A DNA stretch of 45,457 nucleotides from Cytobacillus firmus NBRC 15306 (lineage in GTDB: Bacteria; Bacillota; Bacilli; Bacillales; Cytobacillaceae). The notes beneath the pieces were generated by a model. It had not been told where the DNA came from and made no database searches. It saw only the letters and a program-made list of their open reading frames with translations. Shown here in pieces: positions 8,212-16,173 of this stretch (positions are counted from its first letter, which is position 1; the number at the start of each line of letters is the position of its first letter). Where the stretch lies: assembly GCF_001591465.1 (NCBI RefSeq), contig NZ_BCUY01000026.1:1-45457 (forward strand), given 5' to 3'. A program made the translations under genes and the position numbers.

Positions 8212-9018
8212 AAGCGGATATTCTTTTCTTTCTCCTTTGGAAAAAGTCATGATGGACTGATATCCTACTTCTTTTGCAAGTGCAATTGCCTTATCAAAAT
8301 CGGCACCTACATGTTCAGGAAAGTGCGCATCGGATGAAAGAACAATCGGTATATTTTTCTCATAGCATTTCTGCAGGAGACGTTTGTCCGGGTATAGTTC
8401 ACCCACCGGCTTTCGCAGACCGGCTGTGCTGATCTCAACACATGTCTTGGATTCTGCCAGTGCATTTGCTGCACGATCGTACTGTTCCAGCAAAAACTCT
8501 TCGTCCTGGGGCACATATTTAAAGATTTTTACGAGATCTAAATGACCTACAATATCGAATAAATTTGATTCGGCCAATGTGACCACTTGATCAAAATACT
8601 TACGATACACATCATAAAGATCCCGTTTATCCCATTCTTTTCTAAATTCAGCAAGATCTATGCCGAAATCTCCAACCCAATGAATGGATCCAATCACATA
8701 ATCAAATGAGTAACTGTTAATGAACTTCGCCATTTCATCATGCTTGCCCGGCGTGTAGTCCATTTCGATTGACATTTTCACATCTATATTATTACTCCAC
8801 GCTTCATGAAAAACATTCACATAGTCTTTCATATCATAAAAGCGCCTTTCGTTTACCCATGGATTTTGCAAAATGTCTGCTGTCTGATAGAAATGGTATG
8901 CATGCTCCGAAACTCCGAAAGATTCAATCCCTTTTTGGGCTGCAGCATCTGTGAATTTTTTTAAATAGTCCAGGCTTAACGTGCCATTTTCAAGATGATT
9001 ATGATAGTCTGTAAGCAT
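8206..9018 (-). CDS. PHP-domain histidinol-phosphatase family protein
   Basis: A 270-residue PHP phosphoesterase. Metal-binding motifs are visible: 'DYHNHLENG' (residues 4-12), 'VSEHAYHF', 'SIEMDY', 'GSIHWVG', 'VGHLDL' and 'SSDAHFPEHVG'. The length and motifs fit HisJ/HisK-type histidinol-phosphate phosphatases, which catalyse the penultimate histidine step. However, no his genes are nearby, so another phosphoester substrate is possible. It stands alone between the ribU leader and the M23 peptidase gene, with its own terminator. Confidence 0.78.
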   Translation of the reverse strand: MLTDYHNHLENGTLSLDYLKKFTDAAAQKGIESFGVSEHAYHFYQTADILQNPWVNERRFYDMKDYVNVFHEAWSNNIDVKMSIEMDYTPGKHDEMAKFINSYSFDYVIGSIHWVGDFGIDLAEFRKEWDKRDLYDVYRKYFDQVVTLAESNLFDIVGHLDLVKIFKYVPQDEEFLLEQYDRAANALAESKTCVEISTAGLRKPVGELYPDKRLLQKCYEKNIPIVLSSDAHFPEHVGADFDKAIALAKEVGYQSIMTFSKGERKEYPLG

Positions 9019-9086
9019 TTCTCTAACTCCCCCAGTTTTTTACCCATTATACTTTAAGGGAGTAAAGCGTTGCAATCATTTCTATT

Positions 9087-9986
9087 CTATTTTTTGCGAA
9101 TGATGAGAATTTGTCCAATATTTATAACATCTGAATTTGCTTTGTTTAACTCTTTAATAGCTTCTGCTGTTGTATCATGCATTTTTGCTATAGAAGTTAA
9201 AGTATCTCCCTGTTTAACAGTGTATTCGCTAATTTTGCCGGGTTCTATCAACAGCTTTTGACCTGTAAAAATGTGATCAGGATTAATATTATTTAAACCG
9301 GCAATAGCCCCGGGCTGCAGATTATAATGTACAGCGATGGTCCATAATGTTTCCCCGGTTTTAACTATATGGTAGGTATCCCCTGAATCATTTGTTATTT
9401 GACCCGAATCAAAATTAGACGGACAGGCTGAAACTTCACGTGCGTTTTCATTTCTTACCGCTGCATTTACAGCTTGTCCAACTTCTCCCATGCCAAATGC
9501 CACAGTGGGATCAACTGCATTTATTTTATCAGCTGTCCATGCCTGCGTATGTATTTCAAAATGAAGATGGACTCCTGAAGAGTCACCCGTGCTTCCCATC
9601 ATTCCGATTTTCTGTCCGAGCGCAACTTTTTCACCTTCAGCAGATAATCGTTTATTCAAATGGGCGTATACTGTTTCAGTTTGGTTGCTATGCTTAATAA
9701 ATATCACATTTCCGTACGTTTGAGAGTAATACGACCTGGACACAATTCCAGCGTCAGCAGCATAAACCGGAGAGCCGGAATCTCCAGCAATATCAATGCC
9801 TTTATGCTGACCACTTCTTGTCCCATACGTGTCTGTAATTACACCATTTGCCGGCCATACCCAATGCTCTGTCAACTCAGAAATTTTAGGCTCAGCAGCT
9901 TTAGAATGCTTCCCTCCCAGAAATAGCAGACTCACACAAAGAGCCATTATTCCTGCGATAAAGAAACGCCTTATGTAATCCTTCAT
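9087..9986 (-). CDS. Secreted M23 metallopeptidase with two LysM domains
   Basis: A 299-residue exported protein. A signal peptide (residues 1-30, AxA-like 'HSKAAEP' site) precedes an M23 (LytM-type) domain with H61-x3-D65 ('HKGID'), H109 and H140-x-H142 ('HLHFEIH'), all metal-site residues present. Two LysM repeats follow (about 207-250 and 255-298). It likely cleaves peptide cross-links in peptidoglycan. Peptidases of this layout are common in Bacilli, with roles in growth or spore formation; I cannot tell which here. GGAGG lies just upstream of the ATG. Confidence 0.88.
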   Translation of the reverse strand: MKDYIRRFFIAGIMALCVSLLFLGGKHSKAAEPKISELTEHWVWPANGVITDTYGTRSGQHKGIDIAGDSGSPVYAADAGIVSRSYYSQTYGNVIFIKHSNQTETVYAHLNKRLSAEGEKVALGQKIGMMGSTGDSSGVHLHFEIHTQAWTADKINAVDPTVAFGMGEVGQAVNAAVRNENAREVSACPSNFDSGQITNDSGDTYHIVKTGETLWTIAVHYNLQPGAIAGLNNINPDHIFTGQKLLIEPGKISEYTVKQGDTLTSIAKMHDTTAEAIKELNKANSDVINIGQILIIRKK

Positions 9987-10173
9987 TCTTTTCCTCCTAT
10001 GATGTCAGCTGAAATATCCGTACGAGTGCCTTTTTTTCCGCACCCTCTTTCACACTATGACAGCTTGTACTCTTTTAGAACAATTAACAATAAAGCTCTT
10101 AAAAGCACAGTGATTAGTATTCTTCCAGCAGTATGGTTTTTATGCAGATATGGAGGAACTTTATCCTAAAATG

Positions 10174-10203
10174 GAAAAGACGGCCACATTGGGCCGCCTT
10201 TCT
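10174..10203 (-). terminator. Terminator of rsiX
   Basis: On the minus strand, AAAGGCGGCC and GGCCGTCTTT form a ten-pair stem (one G-U) ending in a short T run, overlapping the rsiX stop. Confidence 0.75.
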
Positions 10204-11464
10204 AATTTGGCAAATCTCGTTTGTTAGCTGCTACCGGTACCTTTAATTCCTCAGTAAGATCAAACTTGCCAATTTTATCAACATCTGCATTTTCCAATTT
10301 GACCGTGTCGAAATCGAAGTCTTTTGCAGTAAGAAGGATTGCTTCGATCGCATGAAGCGTTGATGCATTATCAATTATTTCTGATTCATTATTAAAACGG
10401 ATTATGAGTTTGCTATCCTTAATTTCTTCTATTTCAAAATCAATATCATCCGGTATGGATGCCTGTAAATTATTTTCAGTCCTATTCTGCTTCATGGCTT
10501 TCAGAGCATCTTTTACCGAATTGAGCTCTTCTCTTATCGGGACCAGGAATGGTGTTGAATCAGCACCATTAGGATATAAGAAATAATAAATTAAGTTACC
10601 AGTGCTATTTTCCGGGATAAATTCCTCTCTATATCCATAATGGCTGAACTCAATGCCGACTTTCCCTTCCGTTCTGAGGTCAATCTTTTCTATATCAAGA
10701 TTATTCATTATATTCGCCAAAACCTTCTCTAAAAGTAACTCTGCGGTGGAGGACATACTATATGGGTGATCCACCGGCACATCAACTGTCAGGATATTAT
10801 TTTCCTGGTCATGAGTTAAATTTGCTTTTAAAGGATAATATTCTTCTAAACCCCATGCATCTTCAGTAAGTTTACTCATCGTGTCTTCAAACAAAGCAAA
10901 TTTCGACCTGTCCGGGTCATCATCAACTAGAACGCTCACAGGTACGATATTTTGAGCCTCCTTATCCGGAATCGCATAGGTCAGGAATTCTTTTCCAGCC
11001 AAGTCTTCTTCATAAACGGCAGTAGGGCTTATTTCGGATGAAACAGACTTCATGCTTATATCATCGTTTGATTCTTTTTCCGGGTCACCGGAAAGCTGCG
11101 CATGGTCCTCTTGTGGATCTTCTTCTCTTGCAAGAGGTTCCGGGTCTGACTCTTCGTCTTTCGCTTCAGATATGCTGTTATTGTCACTTGTTATTTGTTC
11201 AGATGATTGTGTCTGATCTGATTGAATTTCGACGTGCTTATCAGCAGACTCCTGCCAATTCATAAGGTTTGGGGCAAGAATGAAAAGCAGGAGCAAGGCA
11301 GCAGCCACTGCTGCAGCAGGCAGGATCCATGTTCTTTTCTTTTGTTTGCCCATCTTGATTTCTATGTTTTGATAAATTTCTCTCGGGTCACGATTATCTT
11401 TAATTTTAGGCATCTGGCTCAGCAATTCCTGAAGCTGCTCATCGCTCCACTTTGATTCCTTCAT
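10202..11464 (-). CDS. rsiX: Anti-sigma-X factor RsiX
   Basis: A 420-residue single-pass membrane protein. A cytosolic N-terminal anti-sigma region (about 1-45, 'KWSDEQLQELLSQMPKIKDNRDP') precedes a transmembrane helix (about 46-65, 'ILPAAAVAAALLLLFILAP'), an acidic Ser/Glu linker and a large outside domain. It lies directly behind sigX and overlaps it by 26 bases, with GGAGG inside the sigX end. By family it holds sigma-X inactive at the membrane until envelope stress. It is somewhat longer than the B. subtilis protein, mainly in the linker. Confidence 0.9.
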   Translation of the reverse strand: MKESKWSDEQLQELLSQMPKIKDNRDPREIYQNIEIKMGKQKKRTWILPAAAVAAALLLLFILAPNLMNWQESADKHVEIQSDQTQSSEQITSDNNSISEAKDEESDPEPLAREEDPQEDHAQLSGDPEKESNDDISMKSVSSEISPTAVYEEDLAGKEFLTYAIPDKEAQNIVPVSVLVDDDPDRSKFALFEDTMSKLTEDAWGLEEYYPLKANLTHDQENNILTVDVPVDHPYSMSSTAELLLEKVLANIMNNLDIEKIDLRTEGKVGIEFSHYGYREEFIPENSTGNLIYYFLYPNGADSTPFLVPIREELNSVKDALKAMKQNRTENNLQASIPDDIDFEIEEIKDSKLIIRFNNESEIIDNASTLHAIEAILLTAKDFDFDTVKLENADVDKIGKFDLTEELKVPVAANKRDLPN

Positions 11465-11990
11465 TATCCATTCCCTCCTTTGCCTTAAAATGTTCCATAT
11501 GATTTTTTAGCACCTTCAACGCACGATGCTGTGTTGTCTTCACCTTACTTTCAGTCCAGCCAAGTGAATCAGCTGTTTCAGTAATGGTGAGTTCATGTAT
11601 ATATCTCATAATAATGACAAGCCTCTGGTCAATGGTGCATAAATCCAGACAGCGATAGATCATCTGAATTTCTTCTCGCTGAACAGCAATTTCTTCAGGC
11701 AAGGGGAGCTCATCCTTCACCTGCTGAGTTGACCAGTCAAATTTCTCTATAATTTTTTGTTTCCAGCCCTTTTGCTTGCAAAAGGAATCAATGGCAACAT
11801 TCCGCGCAATTGAAAAGAGCCACGTTTTTTCGCTGCTTTTCCCTTCAAATCTTTCATATGACTTTAATACCCTTATATAGACTTCCTGGACTAAATCCTC
11901 AGCCAGTTCCTTGTTTTTGACCATATAAAAAAGAAATTGAAAAACGTCCTGATGGTATTTTTTATAAAGTTCATCAAAAACGGAGTCCAT
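11439..11990 (-). CDS. sigX: ECF RNA polymerase sigma factor SigX
   Basis: A 183-residue ECF sigma factor. Region 2 carries 'DVFQFLFYMVKNKELAEDLVQEVYIRV' and 'SSEKTWLFSIARNVAIDSF'. Region 4 carries 'LVIIMRYIHELTITETADSLGWTESKVKTTQHRALKVL'. It directs genes for cell-envelope charge and cationic peptide resistance in relatives. It sits downstream of resE with its own ECF-type promoter and is followed by overlapping rsiX, the same order as in B. subtilis. Confidence 0.95.
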   Translation of the reverse strand: MDSVFDELYKKYHQDVFQFLFYMVKNKELAEDLVQEVYIRVLKSYERFEGKSSEKTWLFSIARNVAIDSFCKQKGWKQKIIEKFDWSTQQVKDELPLPEEIAVQREEIQMIYRCLDLCTIDQRLVIIMRYIHELTITETADSLGWTESKVKTTQHRALKVLKNHMEHFKAKEGMDNEGIKVER

Positions 11991-12017
11991 GAATTTCCCT
12001 CCCCGTTCAATAAAATA

Positions 12018-12044
12018 GTCGTTCTCTCTCTAAAAAAAGTTACA
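12018..12044 (-). promoter_or_regulatory. ECF (sigma-X type) autoregulatory promoter of sigX
   Basis: On the minus strand, TGTAAC (12044-12039), a 17-base spacer and CGAC (12021-12018) match the sigma-X promoter pattern, about 28 bases before the sigX ATG. Confidence 0.8.
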
Positions 12045-12068
12045 GTTTAACTATATTATTATTTTGCA

Positions 12069-12086
12069 GAAAAGCGCAAGAGCCTG
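12069..12086 (-). repeat. Possible remnant of an AAAAGCG-type intergenic repeat
   Basis: AAAAGCGCAAGAGCC resembles the outer arm of the large palindrome at 14856-14979 (AAAAGCGGAAGCGCC). Only this short piece is recognisable. It lies in the 255-base sigX-resE gap. Confidence 0.3.
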
Positions 12087-12150
12087 TTTGGGCGGAGGAT
12101 TACTCCCTTGCCATCATAAACGCCAGGCCAATGCCTTTTCATTATAATTC

Positions 12151-12189
12151 AAAAAGAAAGGGAAGGAAATTTCTTGCATCTCCTTCCCC
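12151..12189 (-). terminator. Terminator of the res operon after resE
   Basis: On the minus strand GGGAAGGA and TCCTTCCC form a stem followed by TTTCTTTTT. It separates res transcription from the sigX promoter. Confidence 0.7.
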
Positions 12190-12244
12190 AGCCTATAATT
12201 AATTGTTTCCCGTGTATCAAGAACAATCGCCATAATTTCCGGCT

Positions 12245-14030
12245 TTATCCGTCATTTCGAGGGATAAATATTGAAAATGTCGTACCATGTCCGGTCTTGC
12301 TTTGAACAGTAATATGTCCTTTATGAGCTTCAATAATATTTTTGGCAATTGCGAGTCCAAGACCAGTTCCGGATCGGCCCCGTGTTCTTGCTTTATCGGC
12401 TTTGTAAAAACGTTCAAATACAAACGGCAGGTCTTCTTCGGGGATTCCCGAGCCAGAATCTTTCACTTCGATAAACAGCCCCCGTTCATCACTCCGTTCG
12501 ATAACTTTAACCTCTCCGTTATGAGGGGTATGCCGGATGGCATTATCAATCAGATTGGTCATAACCTGTTCTATTCTGTCAGGATCAAATTGAATAGATA
12601 AACCTATGCTTTGCAAATCATGTTCCAGGATAATTTCCTTCTCTTTTGCGAGCCCCTGAAATTTCCTGATAATTCTTTGAAGAAAGGAGTTTACATCAGT
12701 TTCATCCATTGTCAGCTGTATATGCCCGGCTTCCATTCTGGCAAGATCCAGCAATTCGTTCACAAGCCGGCCCATTCTCAGGGATTCATCATAAATAACA
12801 CTTGCCATCTCTTTTTTCTCTTCATCCGTTCCGGCAATATCATCGACGATCGCTTCACTATACCCTTGCATCATCGAGATTGGCGTCCTTAATTCATGAG
12901 AAACATTCGCTATAAAATCGTTGCGGAGCTTATCAAGCTTACGCTCCTCAGTCATATCCCTTATAACTGCAACCGCTCCCCTAATATATTTATTATTATA
13001 GAGAGGGCTGACGATTATCACCCAGGAACGTCCCTGTATAGAAATTTCGCCAATCTGTTCCTTCTCGGTATTAACAGCAAGCTGGAAGAGCTCCATTACT
13101 TTGGAAGGGACTTCCTCTGTATTATTCTCAATGTCATCCAGCTCATAAAACCAGCTTTGCAAAAACCGCTCTGCAGGAGGATTGGTGATCAGGATCGTTC
13201 CATCCCGGTTGAAAGTGATAACCCCATCGGCCATCCCGCTTAAAATGCTTGCCAGCTGTTCTTTTTCCTGGCTTAAAGCATTCATATTAAATTTCAGCTG
13301 CCTGCCCATCTGATTAAAAGCCATGGCTAATTCGCCAACCTCATCATTAGTCAGAATCGGTACTTTTGTATCAAATTTACCTCTTGCTACCTCAAAGGCA
13401 GCTTCTTTCATTTTTCTTAGCGGAGCATTGATTCTTGTCGATAAGAAAAAAGCAAAGATGGTTGTTAAAATGATGGCAACTCCAGCAGCCAGCAAAATAA
13501 ACTTTGTCGTTGAACGCAATGTTTCATGCATAACCTCGATGGACTGATAAATAAAAACGGCTCCATTGCTGCCGTCACCTTCAAGCGGGACTCCAATGAT
13601 AAGAATTTTGCTGTCGTCATCTGCGGATACTTCTGTATACTCAGGATTAACGGATGTTACTTTTTTTTACAGTCTTATCTTCCGTGAGCACTTCTTTTAA
13701 ATCATCTTCCTCAGTGAGGTAGGAAATGGGCAGTTTTAATGAATCTGTATGGTTTGGAGAATAGTAGTACTCTTTTGGCGAGTTAATAATGACTACTTTT
13801 GTAACATCATCTACAAGCTCCCAGGAAATCTCCAAACCGACTTCACGATTATGTTCTTTTAAAATTCTCGTTATTTTATGGGCAGTATTCGATAATCCTT
13901 TTTCTGTTTCATTTATATGGTAATTCTCAAAAAACTCCAGCAGCATGACTGTTAGGATCAGCAGTACAAAGGAAACTAATAAAAGAATTGTGCCCCAAAG
14001 CTTTCCGGCAACACTCCTAAAGAGCATCAT
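12245..14030 (-). pseudogene. resE: Sensor histidine kinase ResE, frameshifted in an A8 run
   Basis: The full coding span equals about 594 codons, the usual ResE length, but it is split. Codons from 14030 run to a stop at 13647; the remainder is open in the next frame down to 12245. Removing one A from the minus-strand run of eight at 13661-13668 joins the frames without loss. The first part holds the N-terminal membrane helix and start of the sensor domain. The second holds the second membrane helix, HAMP, PAS, '[13 protein letters not shown]' (phospho-His), N box, '[10 protein letters not shown]' and '[11 protein letters not shown]'. By family it senses redox/NO state and phosphorylates ResD. 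Either a real inactivating mutation or a sequence error. Confidence 0.88.
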
Positions 14031-14743
14031 TCATTAATAACCTCGAATTTGTAGCCCACTCCCCAAACGGTGACAATCATTCTGGCTGCCTGTTCAGAAA
14101 CTTTATTTAGTTTTTCACGCAAGCGCTTCACATGAGTATCAACTGTTCTCAAATCTCCGAAAAATTCATAATGCCATACTTCTTTAAGCAGATGCTCCCT
14201 GTCAAATACCTTATCCGGCGCCTTTGCCAGGAAATAGAGAAGTTCATATTCCTTTGGCGTCAAACTGACTTCTTTACCATCAGCCAATACTTTGTGAGCA
14301 TCATTATCGATCGTTAAATGAGGAAATACGATTACATCTTTTGCTGTTGTTTCTGTCTGAAGATAAGTAGTTTTAGAAGATCTGCGCAATAATGCCTTCA
14401 CGCGCAGCACAACTTCCCTTGGACTGAAAGGCTTTACGATATAATCATCAGTGCCGACTTCAAAGCCCTGTACGCGGTTAACTTCTTCCCCTTTAGCAGT
14501 AAGCATGATCACGGGAGTAGCTTTTTTCTCTCTCAGTTCTCTGCAGACTTCAATGCCGTCTTTGCCGGGCATCATTAAATCCAAAAGAATGACATCGTAA
14601 TCATTTGCCAAGGCTTTTGACAAAGCCTGGTTTCCATTCTCTGCTTCATCAATTGAATAATTTTCACGCTCAAGGTACATTTTCAATAAACGGCGGATTC
14701 TTTCTTCATCATCCACTAGCAATATTTTCACTTGGTTTTCCAT
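14027..14743 (-). CDS. resD: Response regulator ResD
   Basis: A 238-residue OmpR-type regulator. The receiver domain (about 1-120) has acidic pocket D11/D12, phospho-acceptor D55 ('VILLDLMMPG') and 'VIMLTAK'. A winged-helix DNA-binding domain follows ('LTPKEYELLYFLAKAPDKVFDREHLL', 'DTHVKRLREKL'). In Bacillus it activates respiration, cytochrome and anaerobic genes, including resABC. ATG 14743 lies eight bases after GGGGG. It overlaps resE by four bases (ATGA). Confidence 0.95.
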   Translation of the reverse strand: MENQVKILLVDDEERIRRLLKMYLERENYSIDEAENGNQALSKALANDYDVILLDLMMPGKDGIEVCRELREKKATPVIMLTAKGEEVNRVQGFEVGTDDYIVKPFSPREVVLRVKALLRRSSKTTYLQTETTAKDVIVFPHLTIDNDAHKVLADGKEVSLTPKEYELLYFLAKAPDKVFDREHLLKEVWHYEFFGDLRTVDTHVKRLREKLNKVSEQAARMIVTVWGVGYKFEVINE

Positions 14744-14786
14744 TTTCAAATCCCCCTAACGTTCAATAAAAAATCTTTAATTAAAG

Positions 14787-14815
14787 CCTTCACTATTGTG
14801 AAGTGAAGGCTTGTA
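14787..14815. repeat. Hairpin upstream of resD
   Basis: AAGCCTTCAC and GTGAAGGCTT form a perfect ten-base inverted repeat, with a nested CTTCAC/GTGAAG palindrome that gives an alternative fold. It lies about 45-70 bases before resD in the resC-resD gap. It may be a terminator/attenuator for resABC or an operator. Confidence 0.5.
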
Positions 14816-14855
14816 TGATTAATATCAAGAATATTGTTTTTGAATTTTGGGAACG

Positions 14856-14979
14856 GTCTAGCTCCAGCGCCTACCCCCTCGAGGTCACAAGCCAATCCTT
14901 CCAAAAAGGCAAAGAACGCCTTTCCGGAAGGCTCGTCTTGTGCTGGTCAGGGGTGAGCAAGGCGCTTCCGCTTTTCTTG
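14856..14979. repeat. Large imperfect palindromic intergenic repeat between resC and resD
   Basis: About 120 bases form one long imperfect hairpin: the outer arms begin GTCTAGCTCCAGCGCC and end GGCGCTTCCGCTTTTC, the middle arms carry GTCACAAGCC/GTCTTGTGCTGG, and a small core GGCAAAGAACGCC is at the tip. The style matches repetitive hairpin elements I know from many Bacillaceae intergenic regions. It has no coding capacity and abuts the resC stop. Confidence 0.75.
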
Positions 14980-16161
14980 TTATGATCCAGCGTAGGAGTG
15001 CAATCCGGCAATGACCAGGTTTACCGCAACCAGATTAAACATGATAATGATAAATCCGATTACTGCAAGCCATGCAGACTTTTCGCCATGCCAGCCCTTT
15101 GAAAGGCGAAGGTGCAGGTAAGCCGCATAAAACAGGAAGGTGATGAGAGCCCATACTTCCTTCGGATCCCATCCCCAGAAACGAGTCCAGGCGATTTGTG
15201 CCCATATCATGGCAAAAATCAAAGCTCCGAGTGTAAAGACCGGAAATCCGATTAATACTGAACGGTAAGCGATCTCGTCAACCAAGTCAAGATTAATATT
15301 TTTGGCTAGCGGCTGAAGTGCAGCTCCAATCCTTTTGCGGAGAATCAGCCTTAAAGCAAGATACAGAATAACACCTGAAGCCAAAGACCATATTACGGTA
15401 TTTAATTTTTTTGCATTAATAATTGCAGGCATTTCCGCCAGCGGTTCTAATTTACCTTCCGTAATCAGCTGTCCCTCGTGAGGACCTGTTAAAGCAGGCA
15501 AATGATATTCCAGGACATCTTCCTGACCGTTCTTATCAATCCAGTTAAATTCGGCTTTGTAGCCTGAAGCTGAGAAGCTTGAGCTTATAATAATAAACCC
15601 AAGTGTACAAACCAAGCCAAACATAACGGCTTCCAGCCAGAATCTCTGTTTGCTTTGCTTAGTTTGATCTACTGATTTTACTAAATAAATCAATCCAGCA
15701 GCGAAGCTTACAGCCAAAATAGCCTGACCAACTGCAGCTGTAGTAACGTGAATATGAAGCCAATCACTCTGCAAAGCGGGGATCAGCGGTGAAACTTCCC
15801 GCGGAAACATACTTGCATAAGCAATCATCAGTACCGCAACCGGGAGCGTAAAGACTCCTAAAATAGGTGTTTTATAAATTAAGTAAATCACTATAAAAGC
15901 ACCAACAAGCGACATTCCAAAGAATGTTGTAAATTCGAAAAGGTTGCTGACAGGCGCATGCCCGGCTGCAATCCACCTTGTAATAAAGTAGCCAAGCTGT
16001 GCAGCAAACCCGATAATCGAGATCCATAATCCAATTGCTGCCCATCTGTTTGGCCCTTTTTTCGTTCTGTTCTTATCCTTTATAGAACCGGCAAAAAAGA
16101 CAGTAGCAATTAAATAGAGGATAAAAGCTGTGTATAGTAAATTGCTGCTTATTGTAACCAC
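14980..16161 (-). CDS. resC: Cytochrome c biogenesis protein ResC (CcsA family)
   Basis: A 393-residue polytopic membrane protein. The heme-handling Trp-rich motif is clear ('[25 protein letters not shown]'), with conserved His residues in neighbouring loops and about eight or more membrane helices. With ResB it forms the system II complex that moves heme outside and joins it to apocytochrome c. The start is GTG at 16161 behind AAGGAGG, 12 bases after resB. It differs from its neighbours only in the repeat element that follows its stop. Confidence 0.95.
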   Translation of the reverse strand: MVTISSNLLYTAFILYLIATVFFAGSIKDKNRTKKGPNRWAAIGLWISIIGFAAQLGYFITRWIAAGHAPVSNLFEFTTFFGMSLVGAFIVIYLIYKTPILGVFTLPVAVLMIAYASMFPREVSPLIPALQSDWLHIHVTTAAVGQAILAVSFAAGLIYLVKSVDQTKQSKQRFWLEAVMFGLVCTLGFIIISSSFSASGYKAEFNWIDKNGQEDVLEYHLPALTGPHEGQLITEGKLEPLAEMPAIINAKKLNTVIWSLASGVILYLALRLILRKRIGAALQPLAKNINLDLVDEIAYRSVLIGFPVFTLGALIFAMIWAQIAWTRFWGWDPKEVWALITFLFYAAYLHLRLSKGWHGEKSAWLAVIGFIIIMFNLVAVNLVIAGLHSYAGS

Positions 16162-16173
16162 TCAGATTCCTCC

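Noticed and set aside
10010..10170. Possible gene or RNA between rsiX and the M23 peptidase gene
   Set aside because: No open frame with a ribosome site and no clear hairpin; probably just the promoter region of the peptidase gene.
12287..13243. Several plus-strand open frames inside resE
   Set aside because: Shadows of the kinase domains in the opposite frame.
13661..13668. Programmed -1 ribosomal frameshift in resE
   Set aside because: The A8 run is slippery, but the needed shift is +1 (one base skipped), not -1. ResE is not known to be made this way, so mutation, error or transcriptional slippage is more likely.
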